From Phytoseiulus persimilis (lineage: Eukaryota; Arthropoda; Arachnida; Mesostigmata; Phytoseiidae), in contig CM075102.1 of the NCBI GenBank assembly GCA_037576195.1, positions 24,362,745 through 24,426,744 of the forward strand: 64,000 nt of DNA. Reading direction: 5' to 3'. Both the position numbers and the translations under genes were made by a program. Positions 46,101 to 59,349 of the stretch are shown here, piece by piece (the stretch's first letter is position 1; every line of letters begins with the position of its first letter). Below the pieces are notes generated by a model, which was not told the DNA's origin, did no database searches, and saw only the letters and a list, made by a program, of their open reading frames with translations.

Positions 46101-49100
46101 ACAAAGACTTCTTCCACCCTGAACCCATTCTGAAACGTTCCAGCCCAGCGAACGTGAGCAGCGAAAACTGCTTAGGATATGATTGAGACTCTTGTGGTCA
46201 GACCGAGGAGTCGGTCGGGGGCCGAACGTTGGACCGATGTTATAGCCCGCCCAGAGGAAACAATTCAGCTCTTCCCCGGTCTCAGAGGCCCCGGTCGGGG
46301 AAAATCTTCGGATACGGGGCCGTTGTTTCACCGGCAAATCCGACGTCAATAATCGGTGGCAGCGTTATACAATGGTCGCAGGCATCGAGGAACAGGAAGG
46401 GAGGGCTTACCAAGGAATCGTATCGGGATTTCGCTGAACAAAGAAATTATGAGAAGCTATATCATTGAGCCTTAGGAGCGAGAAAAAAAAACCCGACTCA
46501 AAGCGGAACACCGAGGTCGACCGGGTTTGGATCGCTGAGCTTACGAGCGGACAATGACAGCAGGCGCTTCTACGTTTCTATCATGCGCTCATCTCGGCGC
46601 CGCCGTCGCGTCCCGGTTGATGTCGCGGTTTTCTGGGTTGGAATTTTGTCTCTGGATTCCTAAGCGAACTGGCAACCGCACGCGCCGTGCCACAATTATG
46701 TTCCGCATATTGCGATCTGAAGAGCGAAACATTTATCAAGACTGAGAGACTCGACTGGCTGGCTGGCTCGTTCGCTAGCTCGACTACTTGTTTGTTGACT
46801 CCTCCGTGCTCGAGGCTCATCATCACTCTGTTTTACAGCGTCATCGGTCTTGACGCAGTCGGAGCCGCTCGCGCGTTCCTGAATATTTTCCAACGTCTGG
46901 GGTTGAGGGCTCATTCCGTTCAGACTGAGGAGAGTCTCGAGAGAATTTCATGTTTGCTGTTGACAATATTTTACGTGGACCGCCGGGAATGAGCAGCGCA
47001 GCGATCAAGAAACTCCAGCTCTCCCCGGTTCACAATCCTTGGGTGAAGTTGAAGTTCGTCGACGCGAATGATTCCCCTCGTCAGAAGCCTCAGAAAATGC
47101 GGAACACTCACCTCTGGACATTCGTTCTCCCCCGGGCAAATGGAGACGTCGCATTGAACATGGATCTTGTTCGAATCGGGAAACTTGAAGCGAGCGTCGA
47201 GATCAGCCTCTGCGTAGTCTTTGTCCTCGACAAATTTGAACGCTTCCATGAAGTTTCCGGTGGGACATCCACGTCGATCGATCAGCTCGACATCCGAATG
47301 GTTCGCGGAGAAGGCGAAGCACGACTTGACTCTGATACCGCGCACACCTGGTGTTTGATTGAGAATTTCAGTTCGAAGTCCCGGATCTGTATCCAAGATT
47401 ATTCCCTTAGCTGTTCTAACTCATCTATGAGTTGATGAACTCACTTCCGGGACCGGATACCGTCGCTCGGATCTTGTACCTCCGACCAACGATTAGTTCA
47501 GGAACTTTTTTGCCATCTTCCATGAAACTGAGGCTGACGCGGTTGAGCTCGTTCCTGGAAAATTGATTGGGAATTTAATGGAACAGCAACTTTGATTAAT
47601 GGATCCAGATCCCGTCCGTTTCAGCCCCTGCACGGATCCCACACAATCTGCGACGGAGTCTTTAAATGCCGGAATCCGCTTCTCTCGGTGCCCTGATGAG
47701 TCGCTCAATCGATGCTGGCCTGCTGGGCTCGTTTGTGACTCTTGTTGGCAGCTTCATCCGTGGTAAAGGAATAAGAGTTTCTGTCCCTCTCATCCTGCTC
47801 CCGATGGATCGGCCCTTCCGCTTTAGCGAGTTCACAGAAGAGCAGATGGTCCAGTTCGCACGCCGCGGCTTCAGCCGAGCTCAGAGCCTGGCTCTGAATG
47901 TGTACTAACGTCGGCTTTAAACCCCGCGTTAATGATTTCTGATATTACAGGACCAAGAATTTCAGGGAGAAAAAAAGGACCGAGAGCTCGGAGCATGACT
48001 CCGCGCCGAAACAGGCCCGATGGCGCTCTATCGCGAGAATAGAAAGGCTGAGGGAACAAGAACACAGATCTGAACAGGGATACCGGTGAGAACAGTTCGG
48101 GGCAAGTCAAAGGCAGATCAGGACTCAGACGATCTGACGAGAGCAGAAGCCATCAGCGCTGCTGGAAAGCGCGATGTCCGTTGATGAGATCGATGATCGC
48201 GTTCCGAACTCTCATGCATCTGGAAAGCCTTCATCGGAGCCTTTGAGGATCTATCCCAAGGAGTGGAGGCAGGGTTTAGTAACACGTAGTGTCTACGAAG
48301 AAGCCGAATCGAGATCGCTGATTGAGACTGATCACGAAGATGGAGCGTGCAGCAGGAGCTCTTTCCACGCTAAAATCCGACGAGTAGAAACGAAACAGAG
48401 GCGAGGAAGCGAACGAGGTGAAGAAACGAGCCACTGAGAGGGTGCGGATTTGGAAACTTGCACACATTCTGTTGTTCGAATCAGAGCTGCTTTCTCTTGT
48501 TGACGCTTGAGACGTGCATCGGTCGATATTCGCAGCGATGAAAGCAGAGAAGATGCGTCGAAATCCTTGCTTTCTCAGAATAATTTCCATGTCGGTCGGC
48601 CGGGATCGGCGAGGAGCTCCCTTCGTCTTCCGCTGGCTCGAAACCGAGAAAAAAAAAATTCCTTCTCTTCCTCTATGCTTCAATTCTTCAGAGTCGACCG
48701 CGAACCGACGGGCTATTCCTGTGAACACAAAGGGGAAGAAGTTTTGGACGAAGTCTTGTTCAACGCCGATTCTGGCAATGAACACATCACGATGCGGCTG
48801 TGCGGGGTGACGTTGTTGTCTCGGATTCAAATGCATGCACAAAGTATACGGACGACCTGAATCGTGTTTTTTGCCGCCGCGATCCTTTTTCGCTCCGTCC
48901 GCACCGTCGTTTCCGATGCGGACTAACGGTAGTTAGTCCGAGCAGCCGCCACTGTGGCCACCGCTGTCGTTTTCCGAGGCTAATAATTCGAATCAACGGA
49001 GAGGAATTATCATCCGGGAAAAAACCGAACAGCTGACCTCTCGCGAGAGTCCAGTGACCTATGGTTTCGATGACATGCCTAGGAATCCCTCTTCACTACG

Positions 49101-52100
49101 TGGGTGGCTTTGAACCACAATTATGTGTTCAGTGCTGTCTGTTCTCGATCTGAACTGATCTTTCGGAGCTCTATCGGAAAAAATCAATAGGCAAGCCCGG
49201 GCTGGATGAAACCTGTCTGAAAAGCTCGAGAATCTCTTTGGGGATGCATTGTGATGGGAACAGCTGGGCGTCTGATTCAGGAGCTTGTGAATTCTTCATG
49301 GCTCCGTTGTCGACGATTCGATCCGTGTACGGATATCAATATTCATTCTCGACAGTCAAGATTTGGAGCACTAGCGAGTTGAAATAAAACCATTGAAATG
49401 CAAGCCCGCGATGAACAATTCGAACCCAATTAGCGGCAGCCGCTCAATTCCCTCATTCCAAAGGATTTTGACTCCAGTGATCACTCTGCAAGGTTTCTTA
49501 TCTCCACTTCCTCCACCGCAACAACTCGGGGGCTCAGAATTTTCGGCGCCGCACCCATTTGCCATGTTTATTCAGTTTCCCTTCGTCGCGAGTCGAAGTC
49601 TACCTGGCAGAATAAATGAGTATGAACCCCGATTCCGATTCGCTCAGATCTCACTCCGATTCTTGAGGTCGGGATCCTGGTGGCTCGCCAGCTCTGTTTT
49701 GCTCTCCTGCACACCATGCTCGCAGAGGATCACCTGAGCGCGAAATGGGGGCGAAGAACACGGAGATTGAATGCAGTCGACTTCAGAGCCATTGGCATCC
49801 TTTGTTTTTCGAGTGAATTAGACGAAACAATGGCGTAGTGAATCTCTCGCAGTTGATACGAGAATGTGATTCGACCGATCTGAGAACCCACAGATCAATG
49901 TCATGACCGTTCACTTCTCCTTTCCTCAGTGGAAAACATCATCGAAGTTCTCATGGCTTCAGGAACACGATTTCAGATTAAACGTCGTAGGGCCGCGTCC
50001 CTATGGAGTTCCGTCGAAACCGGTGGGACCGCATTTTCCGTTTGTTTGCATAGCTGCATCTTCCGTTGGTTCGCCATTCTCTCTCAATCTTTTCCTCCAC
50101 CCCGTGGCTGTGGGAGGACTTACGCGGGAATTCGCCCGCGCAGCAGAATCGGCTCGACCGAGCGAGTGATTCGGAAAGTTGAAATGCAACTCATTGCTCA
50201 CGTGGGTGACAGTTTCAACTTTTGGAGTTGTCGAAGGGACGCGTATTCCCAATTCGGCAGAAAAGGAGATGACAAGGTCGAGAGACGGAGCAACGCGGCG
50301 AAGAAACGAACGTCGAATATCGCTTTCTCGCTCCACTGCTCAAAAATGCACCAGATAGCTGTCAGTTACTATCGGGAGCCTCTCCCGTCTGCAGTCCACC
50401 TTCCACGAGACAAGGGTAAACACGTTTCGGGATACATTAATATTCGAATCCGTACATTACACTGAGAGTCTCTCTTATACGCTGTGTATTCCCAATTGGT
50501 CAATGAACTCTGCAAGCTCTAGAGCATGCCTCCTTTCGGCAGCCAGTTTCTCCCCTTGGCTCTGGATCAAGGAGGGCAAATCCGCGAGTCTGGCTCCCGT
50601 GTTTTCATGCAAATGGGATCGTCATTTCTTGCAATCAGAGGGTTCCATGGATCCGCTGAAGCAAATCCTGGCCATGCGATGACTTTTTGAGAGGCTTCGG
50701 AATTCTGAGCGTTTTCGCGTGAGAAGCGGCTCCAATCGATGTGACTTCCAGAGCTAACAGGTTGAGAGAGAACAGCACCTTACCTCGCGTTCCGGAAGTT
50801 TCCTTTGCCGCATGAAATGATGTAGGACTTGTCCTCTTGGAGCTCAAGTGATTTGTGTACTCGAACGTAGACAGCAACGTAGCGCTCCTCAGAATTCTCC
50901 TGCAAACATTCAAAGAATGAATTTCTTCGTGCGGAGAGAGGAGAAAGTAATCTCTCGCCAAGGTGGGACCGTTGTCAAACTCATTCAGCTTTTAGGAAAG
51001 ATAGGGAAACTATTAGAGCTCGAAACCAATCGCATTATCGAATCCCTGGGCGGACGAGACTCTGGAACTTCATCTGAAACCTTCCAGGTCAACCTTGAAC
51101 TAATGATGCAAACCAGCTACGGTGCTGGAGGAGGGACTGGAAGATCAGTCGGAAGAGGGGTGTGTAGCAATGGATACAGTGAAACTATGACTCGAGCTTC
51201 ATGAGTAGAGCATTTTCTCATATACTTCTGGCCCCCGGTCCGAACACTTCTCCGCAATTCGATTCCCCAAGGGCGAGCCGGGTTTGCTCTCGGATCTTTC
51301 AGGAGACACTCGATCACGCAGAATTTGAATTTTGAGGGAATGATCACGTGCAGAGCGAAAAACACGTCAGCTTGAACAGCTTTTTTGATGGACGAGTCGA
51401 GTTCCTAACTCAAGGGAAAACGCCGAAGCTGTTGCGGTGTTTCGTGAGAGGCCGCATGCGTGGCACTGCATGCGAGGGGAATGATATAAATCAAAGGAGA
51501 AGCGAAAGCGGGCGTCGTCTGGATCCCCGCTCATAAAGCTCCTCCTCTACATCTGGAGACATTGAAGACAACGCTTCGACAACAATGGCCAAATGTCATA
51601 ACTCCTCCTAGCGCGAACGATTGTATGCAGATGGAAGTATAACACAAACAGCACAACGAAAGCACCACAGACCGGTGGATTATCTAAAGTTCGACCGACA
51701 ACATTGTTCATGTCTCCCAGCGTCGGACATGGAGTTATCCAAGCGCTTGAGTTACTTCCCATGACTCGCACGCTTCTCGTCCGCCGTTCAACAAGCCAAT
51801 GCCCACATGGATCAATTGGAATCCACCCCTGAGCTGAATTTTTGGATTTTTCCACAATATCATCACCGCTACAGCCCCTCCTCTTCGTCCTAGAAAACGG
51901 GACCGAGGAGCACACTGGGAGATTATTCGGAACCGTGACCACAAGGGTCGCGGACTTGGGAGAGCTGCGTCCATCGGAAGTTTTGAAGATACGGCCATAC
52001 GAGCTTGTTTGTCGAACGTACGCTCCGGCGATGTTTCCAGACAACGGCAACAACGAGCAACGCCTCTGTTATCGGAATTCAATTGCGAGCCAACTCGTTC

Positions 52101-55100
52101 CGAGGTAGAACAGCCAGGGCCTCGCGGTCTCTGCTCGCCCGACCGGCCGGCCGACCGACCATCCGTCCCTCCATGCGTTCGCTACTCCGCCAGAAAAAGA
52201 TCTATTCCATGGAAAACGTGATTCGACCGAGATCGAGGCGAAACAGAAAACATTTATTATATAACACGACAATGCTACAAGTCGATTGTGCATCGTCTGC
52301 CGTTCGATTTCCCTCCTGCTTGCATGCCGCCGGCAGCCTGGCGGTTGCCATTGTAAATCTCCACCCTTGTGGCGAAGCGGCGATTTTCTTGCTTGCTGGA
52401 GACCATTGACCCATGGAATAGCGGCAGGTGTAAGTGCTCGAACCACGGCTCTCTTTCAGCTCATATTTTGCCGTTTTGAAATTCTTCTTCCGCTCACAAG
52501 CTGGCAAGCAAAGCAAAAAAAGGCGAGGCAGATGCCCAAAAGTCCAGACCTTCGACATTCTCGAAGAAACTCCCAGGGCTCTTTTTGTGGAGGGCAGCAC
52601 GAAAACAACCAGAACCGATGCTCATCCGAGACTTTTTCGCGGCGACGGCGGCTTCCAACCTCAGCGTAGCTGCTCCGAGCGTTCGCGGATATTGTCCGGA
52701 CATGACCCGCAAGGCCGTGGTGACAAAGTTCTTCCCAAGCGAGAGAACGAGAGAAAACGTAGCGAGCTGCCGCCAACAAGAGATTTTGAACAAAGCTTCC
52801 TCATGGACGACAGAACGTTCGGTTCGCTCACACGCTCGCTTAAGAGTTTGCGGACTGGGATCATTAGTTGCGAGCTGTGATCCGGTTCCGGCTTTCCGTC
52901 GATCGATTTCTGATGCACTTCAGCGGTTGATTGAGGGTCTAGTTTTCAGAAAGCTGTGGCTAGAGCTTATCGTTATTCAGAGCTTCGCAGCGGTGGATTC
53001 TGGAAGGATTGTCAGCCAGTCTTTAAAGTGATTGGCTGCTCGTAAGGCTTTCTGACTTGTCGGCTGGTTGTCCTTCCCGACAAACTACCCACGGGGTCCG
53101 GTGCGCGCTGCTGTCGGACCATATTCGAACAAAACAAGGTGGGAGCCGTTGAAGGTGGCCAAAATCCAGAAGATGCTTGTGGACTACAATTCGCATCTGG
53201 CGGCAGCGATTCGGAATCGCAGGAAGCGCGCTGTACATCCACGGTTCCGTCAGGGATTCCCCATTTTCGCCGCAATCGATACGCGCGGATTTCTAGGGGA
53301 TCCTAGCCCCGGGCGAGGGCGAGTTTGCTTTTCTGAGCAGCATAAGCAGAATAGTATGCCCAGAGCTCGTCCAGTTCCCTGCAGGACCACGATCGAATTC
53401 TGCGGCTCGGAATCGGGATTTGATGAAATCGCCAAGCTCACAATGCTGTTCTCCGGTCGCATGCAAATTGAGCCTGGAGTTCGCAACCGCTACCTGCGAC
53501 CCGAAACGCTTGTGCAGCCGTAAAGCATGGGTGCGAGAAACACGGGCATTCGTCCGATCGGAACCCCTGTGCGCGGGGTCGGAGGCGCTTTCCGAAGCCT
53601 CGAAGGGCTGTCACCGCGGCAGATTCATTTCCAGATCTCTTCCAGGCTTCGACATGACTCGCTCAAGACGAGCATATCAAATCGCTCTAAATCGTGATCT
53701 ATGGTCTCAAGAAGCCGCACGGCACACGCTGAGCTGATACCGCTGTCATAATAGACTCGCGGTTCCAGAGGGAAATCCGTGTTCGTTTCGGTTCGCTCAC
53801 CGGCGCGTCTTGTCGATAACTTGTTCATTGGGTGCGATCCACGGCCTGTGTTCCGATAGCCGAGCAACGTCACTCCATACCCAGCATTTCTGGAATTTCA
53901 GCAGCTCGCAAAATCGCTAAAGGTCATCAGGACAGTTGGTTCGGTTCGGAAAACGAGAATCGCTCGCTTCTGTGATACACACAGACACACACAAACAGCC
54001 GACCAGACGGTTGGATGCCTTCGGCGAAATTCACTGAATTCCTGCAGCAGTTCGGGCACCTCACGATGCAGACGCCCTCATACCCTCGCATCGAAGTGGC
54101 TTTATTGAGCGATATTTCAACGGCTCGGTATTTGCCTTCTCTGGAGAGGAACGAGTACAAACCGAGTCGAAATAAGACCTCTCGTGTTCGCGAAAGTCTT
54201 TGTCGAGCGGGGAAAACGCCGGAGGCGTCGACGAGCCCCCACGATTAAAAGCATCAGTATCACGAATCTCGTGGTGTCGCGATAAGCAGTCAGAGGTTTT
54301 CGGATTTCCCCTGGAAGAGAAAACTTCAAGCAGGCGTGAGCAGTGCCGGATCAGAAGCTTGAGGACCCGCATCTGACCCGGCAAGCGGGCGGGCAAAGGG
54401 CGAACTTTTTCTGTTCCTATTCCGTGTGGGCAAGGACGGGCCGTGACCCGCAGGTGAGTTCGGTTACATTCAGATGAGCTAAATCTTCTCCCGCGGAGCA
54501 ACCGTCAACGACTCACGGTCGAAACTTCCGCTTTCCCCCAACCGGGAGCGAGGAGCAGTCTCGGGCGTCCCAACTTTGAGCGTGCCACGGTTTCCCGGAA
54601 TAAAGTAGAACAGCCATCGAAGCCGAACGAAAAATTCCCCCCTAGCCCGCTCCATTTGCCGGAGTACCGGAATCACGATTCTCTGGAAATTGATGAACCC
54701 AGATTCGCGGGGAAAATCACAAGATCAAAGCCGTTGTCAGAGCCATGACCGAGCTGTTAATGTGGCTCTGTTGTTGCTCGGATTCGCGCTCGCTTCGCGC
54801 ATACAACGAACACTGCTGCCACTCAGGAATCTTGATTGCGGTGAGCAAGCGATTCCCAGACATTCTCTTCCGCGTTTCGACTCGTCGCATTCTTCGGTTT
54901 CTATTCGAGAGACTAGGACCTGAATCTGGCGGCCGACCAGACCCTGGCCGAGCTTCCACTCGCCAACGGCTGGCGTGAGCTGGAAATCACCGGCGACAAC
55001 CAGAATCCGACCCGGAATACACAGAGGAGGTACGGTTACAGAGAGGGGGAAAGCATATCGAGCCGAGATAAGATAGAAATTTGCGCAGAAGTCGGTCATC

Positions 55101-58100
55101 GGGGTCTTTTGTGGCTGCGGCGCCGCCTCATACCTCGTTTCGTGTACAGAAACGGAGCTTATTGAACCCTCAGCTGCATTCTCCCTCGCGGTTCGCCCCA
55201 GCCCTACCGTTGTTGTTGCGAGACGTTGCCGTTGACGACAGCGACTTTCGAACGCCGGTGTAGAATCACTCGACCTTTCCTCTTCGCTAGAACGCCCGGC
55301 GAGCAGCGCAAAAATTTCGAACTGCAAACACTGCGACGCAGAGCTTCAGGTCTGCAGACGGCACACGTGTTTCTCACGATCTTCGCCCGACCCCGGCCAA
55401 GATCCTCATCTTTCCGATCCTGGCTCCTCTTCAGCCCGCTCTTTTCCCTTCCCCCTCGACTGTGTTTCCTGTTGAGATCTCCTCGTTCCAACATGTTCTG
55501 AGGGGCGAGAGATTCCCGCGCGCAGTTCGACGACGAACAACGGATGAGATTATCAAAAGGAGTCCAGGAAAAGTAGTTAGAGCTGGGCGAAGAAGGAATC
55601 TGTTCAGACTCCCCTTTTGGATCCCGCACGCGGGGACATTCTCTCCGGGAGCACCGCTCTCGGTCGGGGTATTAGCGCGAGCCACTCCGCTCCAGTTTCG
55701 CCCAGGCCGCGGATGTGCGCCCGCTCAATCGTCGTCTCTGTCCATTCATCCATTCGAGAGTTCGGCCCGGCCCGCCCTCGTTTTTCCGTCTCATTCCGTA
55801 CGCTCATATCTCCGAGCTGGCTTCTGATCTCTCCGCCGTCGTTCGCGTATCCGGAATTTCGAGGTGTCAACTGCAGAATCCTCATTATCGCTAGAGTTCG
55901 ACCGAGGGGGTCAAGATTTTGAGAAAATCCTTCCTCTGGCGCGGAGGCCGAACGCCTTCCTCCAATATTCCTGGATACGACGATCCAGGAATGCTTGGTC
56001 GATCGTGGAACATGTATCGTCGAGAATGAGTTACTGGACTCTGTCAGCCAAGGCCGAGCGAAACAAGTCGTTGATAAATTGTCTACACTTCTCCGGCTGC
56101 GCTAGCTGCTTTTCGTGCCTGCTGTTTCTCCGGGAAAGACTCGTCGAACACCACGCTGCGTACCGTTATACCGTAAGCACTCGTTCCATTAGTGATGTCA
56201 ACACAGAAAATTGGGAGGAAATAAAATCATGCTTCGTCGAAGGCCAGAAACGAGAAAAATCAGGTTTAACGCGATACCACGACTTTAATCTTAGCATGAT
56301 AACAGCTCGGATTGCGCCTCGATCGGAGATACGCGCGGGAACGAAAACCGAGCGTGCTGAGACCGACCGTCTTAAGCGACGCCGCTGCCCTTAACGGGGG
56401 AATTTGAGCGGATGAAAACGCTCCGGTCCCTAAACTCCGCGTCCCGAGCTCTGAAACGAATCCTCCGGGAAAAGGACACGAACACCAGGCAAGCAACTGA
56501 CGTATGCAGCGAGTCCCGAACGAGCTGATCAGGAATAGTCCATGGTACCAGTTGGCTTCTGCAGCTGCGATCTTCGGTCGAAAAATGTGAATCTCAGACC
56601 AGCTCCCGAGATCATAAATCTTTGCTTTGATTCTTCCACTCACGACGCGGCAGCCTTCTGCCGCCAAAAGAGCTCCGCAGAGCGGGCAACACGCAGCAGC
56701 GGCCGCACAGGTTACTCTTAAACACACGCTGCCTGGACACGAACAATGGCAAAAACGCTGCTGGATCGAGTCCTCATTCAAATTTCGGTGTAAAATCGTT
56801 GTCAAGAAGCGCTATAACACTGCGTAACGAGAAAGCCAACAGCACGGCAGCCGACGGTGGAGACGAGAGAGAAAAATGCCGTCGATCCCGAACGAATGCG
56901 GACAGCGCGGCAACGGCCGCCCGTAACTCGGGCTGCCCGCCCGGCGGCTGCAACTCTCGTGCTGTCTGATTTGGCAGCAATTATTTCACAGGGTTTGTTG
57001 AACGCCTGCTTGAATAGGATATCGATTAAACTCGGCAGGGTCTAAGAGGGTCAATCGTGAGCATTCATCGCTTCATTGACCTGATGCGATGATTGTTGGA
57101 AGCTGCCAGCCCGGCTGCCGCGGTCGTTTCTCGGTGCATCCGGTCAGCCAGCGGACGAGTCGTTGCCTTGCCGAATGTTTGCTCGCCGAATGTTTCTCGT
57201 CTGTCCGTTTCAGATTGTGCACGATGTTCCGGGACTCCGCGCCTGATGGAGCTTGTCCGAGAGCGTGCGTATCCGCAGCGAAGTGCCCGCGAATCATTCG
57301 AGAGGCTGCATTCAAGCCGTGCTCGAGAAAACCCGTTGGACCAACTCGACGTAGCGCAGCAGGGAGTGAAGAAGGCGAACCAATGGTCTAGAAAGAAAGC
57401 CTCGCTCTCCCTGCCGTCCTGTTGCCTACCCTTCGTCTGACCGTCCCTGCTTGCAGCAGCGGCAGGAACAGCTCCCTACAACGATCGAGGGCCATCCGCT
57501 CCATAACTATTCGCGGGCTAAATACGGAAGTCGAGACAGTGGCGAAGGGTTCTAGCTCTCCGGGCCCTGCCCCCATGACCTCTCCCATCAGCATCAACAG
57601 AGCTTCTTGGTTCACTCTGCGGCTGGTAAAAATCCTTCGCGGTTGGAAGCGATCAGGTTGACCCGACACAGCAGGTGGTGCTCCTGGCAGCGGCAGGAGC
57701 GGTTACGTCGGGGTGGGAATACTCCCGGGGAACAGCTTGGTGAACGAGGTCGTTTGGACGTCATGCCGGATCCTTTTGAGGACATAATTTCGATACCATA
57801 GAGGGTGCCTTCGAAGCTCAACTGACAATTTTACCAACCGCAATCGGTCGATTCAGGCTTCCAACGAAAGCTGATGGGGAAATCTATAACAGGTTCAGGT
57901 TATCTGGTTTTCGAAGACTCGTTAGCCAAAAGCACAACGACGCGGCGGGAAAACGTAAAACGAGGAAGCTATGATGAACCGCTGACCTTGGCATCTCATT
58001 TGCGACGATGGCGTTTAGCATACGGCACGGCTGACTCCTCTGTTGATGTCGCTCTTCCCATTGTCGAAAATGAACCGTTCGGACTCGGGGGGCGTTCCGT

Positions 58101-58870
58101 GCTCAATGATCTCACGAGAGATTCCGTTCCAAGGGACGAATGGGAGCTGCTCAAAAAACCGATCGCCGAAGCGGTCGGAGCGCACAACCGGTCAACCTGT
58201 TCCCCCACGGCAATGTTTCGAATCGCGGCCTGACTGAGGCGAATCGGCTGCGCGCCAGCCGTATCGGACAATCGGAACACGGCTCTAAATTCAGAGTGTT
58301 TGATGGCAGGAAGATTCAGTGGGGAGATCTGTTTCTCTCTATGCCGCGTTATAAATCCATTCGAGGGAAGCGACCCTGCGTCGGCATACCAGCGAGAGAT
58401 CAAACCCATTCCGATCGGAAATTAATTCGGGTAACGAAGAGGTCAACGAAGTTCCCAACGTTCGGCTGCCTCGGAAACGCGTTCCATAGGAATCAGATTC
58501 GTAGTTCCATCAGAATGTTATTGCCTCACAATCGAGCGGTTACGGTGCTGGTGGACGCTTCAAATCGATAGGCAGCCTCGCATCGCGTGTGCGACTCCCA
58601 TTCTCGAACGAGATGTTCTCGAATCGGTTGCCTTGAAACAATCATCATCCGCTCGTACCGAGAGCCGGTTGCGGGGTGAGAAGCACTTGTGCAAGAAAGT
58701 CACCCTGTCAGCGTGTTGAGAAAAACTCAATCCCTGGGAGATACTTCCTTGTCCGTCTATGGAGGAGCCGTGCGAACGTGAAGAGCTGCACGATTCGCAC
58801 ATAAATCGCCCGTGCGCCTAACGCAGGCTCCGTGGACCCTCTCTCTCTCTCCTTCCTCTCTCTCTCTCTC

Positions 58871-58914
<44 letters not shown>

Positions 58915-59349
58915 CACCCACACCAACACACACTCTCTCCGATTCTCTGCCTGTCTCTCGCTGAGTGAGGCTTTCTTCTCTTGAGCTTTACAAAAACAGC
59001 AAGAATAAATAGAGGACTCCCGGGGCTCGGTGTTCCGTGCTCAAATTAGTTCGAGAAGAGAACGAAATGAAATTTCCTAACGAAAACATACCCTCTTGCG
59101 GACTCCACAGTAGAGCGGATCGTCGTTCCGGGAGAAGAGACTGAGCCTAAGTGAAGTGTTTGTTCCACCCTGGCCGTAGGCTACGCACGGCTCCCGACGG
59201 AGTTCTTTTGTCACTCCACGGTCATTGATGTCTCTCGTGTGCACAACTCCCTGGAAAGGCTTGTCCGTCTGCACGGAGATCGTGATGTAGCCCTTGTCGC
59301 AGACGGCGCTGACCGACGGTGAGAACTCCTCCTCCGCTTGTGCGATTGC
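43103..59349 (-). CDS. ZP-domain (cuticlin-type) transmembrane protein, eight exons, 5' exon missing
   Basis: Exons in order are 59349-59092, 50899-50784, 47554-47445, 47347-47112, 44817-44700, 43869-43724, 43535-43339 and 43172-43103 (TAA). Every junction is GT-AG with agreeing phase, giving 416 residues. ZP-N: VSAVCDKGYITISVQTDKPF, EPCVAYG, LYCGV, YIISCGKG (four Cys). ZP-C: VKSCFAFSANHSDVELIDRR, GCP, FKFPDSNKIHVQCDVSICPG, ECPE and NSCQP. Then comes a linker, a transmembrane helix (WLIGLCISLAILLLIMLIVN) followed by CSSLTCSCVNQE, and a Tyr/Ser/His/Gly-rich cytoplasmic tail ending GMSNGGYH. Such proteins polymerise at the apical surface of epidermal cells and tie the cuticle to the membrane. 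No R-x-[KR]-R cleavage site is visible between ZP-C and the membrane helix. The signal-peptide exon, which must end in phase 0, was not found and may lie beyond the window. I cannot name the ortholog. Confidence 0.92.
57874..58233 (+). CDS. open frame within the ZP gene intron, unknown
   Basis: A plus-strand ATG opens 119 codons beginning MGKSITGSGYLVFEDSLAKS and continuing through SVPRDEWELLKKPIAEAVGA. The composition is even and hydrophilic, with no signal peptide or membrane segment. There is no poly(A) signal or splice support, and antisense frames of similar length overlap it. It may be a nested gene on the strand opposite to the ZP gene, but chance is about as likely. Confidence 0.2.
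   Translation: MGKSITGSGYLVFEDSLAKSTTTRRENVKRGSYDEPLTLASHLRRWRLAYGTADSSVDVALPIVENEPFGLGGRSVLNDLTRDSVPRDEWELLKKPIAEAVGAHNRSTCSPTAMFRIAA
58838..58910. repeat. (CT)n microsatellite, interrupted
   Basis: About 73 bases of CT repeats with two short interruptions, followed by a CA-rich stretch to about 58932. It lies in the 8.2-kb intron of the ZP gene, less than 200 bases from the 3' end (donor side) of its first visible exon. Confidence 0.95.

Larger units (their letters stand above)
50900..59091 (-). other. 8.2-kb intron of the ZP gene
   Basis: This intron separates the two ZP-N exons. It holds many overlapping short frames on both strands, including a 119-codon plus-strand frame at 57874-58233 and a Cys-rich minus-strand frame near 56550-56790 (contains CRVVSGRIKAKIYD). 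It also contains a long CT repeat close to its 5' end. I see no repeat ends or recognised nested gene. Confidence 0.5.

Noticed and set aside
48276-48860. Opposing frames of 188 (minus) and 117 (plus) codons in a ZP gene intron
   Set aside because: Neither fits the ZP gene phases (exon 3 follows exon 2 directly in frame) and neither contains a recognisable motif.
49374-49565. 64-codon minus-strand ATG frame (MANGCGAENSEPPSCCGGGS) in a ZP gene intron
   Set aside because: Attractive start context, but too short, with no poly(A) signal, splice support or known motif.
53068-53523. 151-codon plus-strand frame in the large ZP intron
   Set aside because: It reads like generic sequence without a family match, and an opposing frame of similar quality overlaps it.
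58708-58929. Minus-strand frame encoding Arg-Glu repeats
   Set aside because: It is simply the translation of the CT microsatellite.
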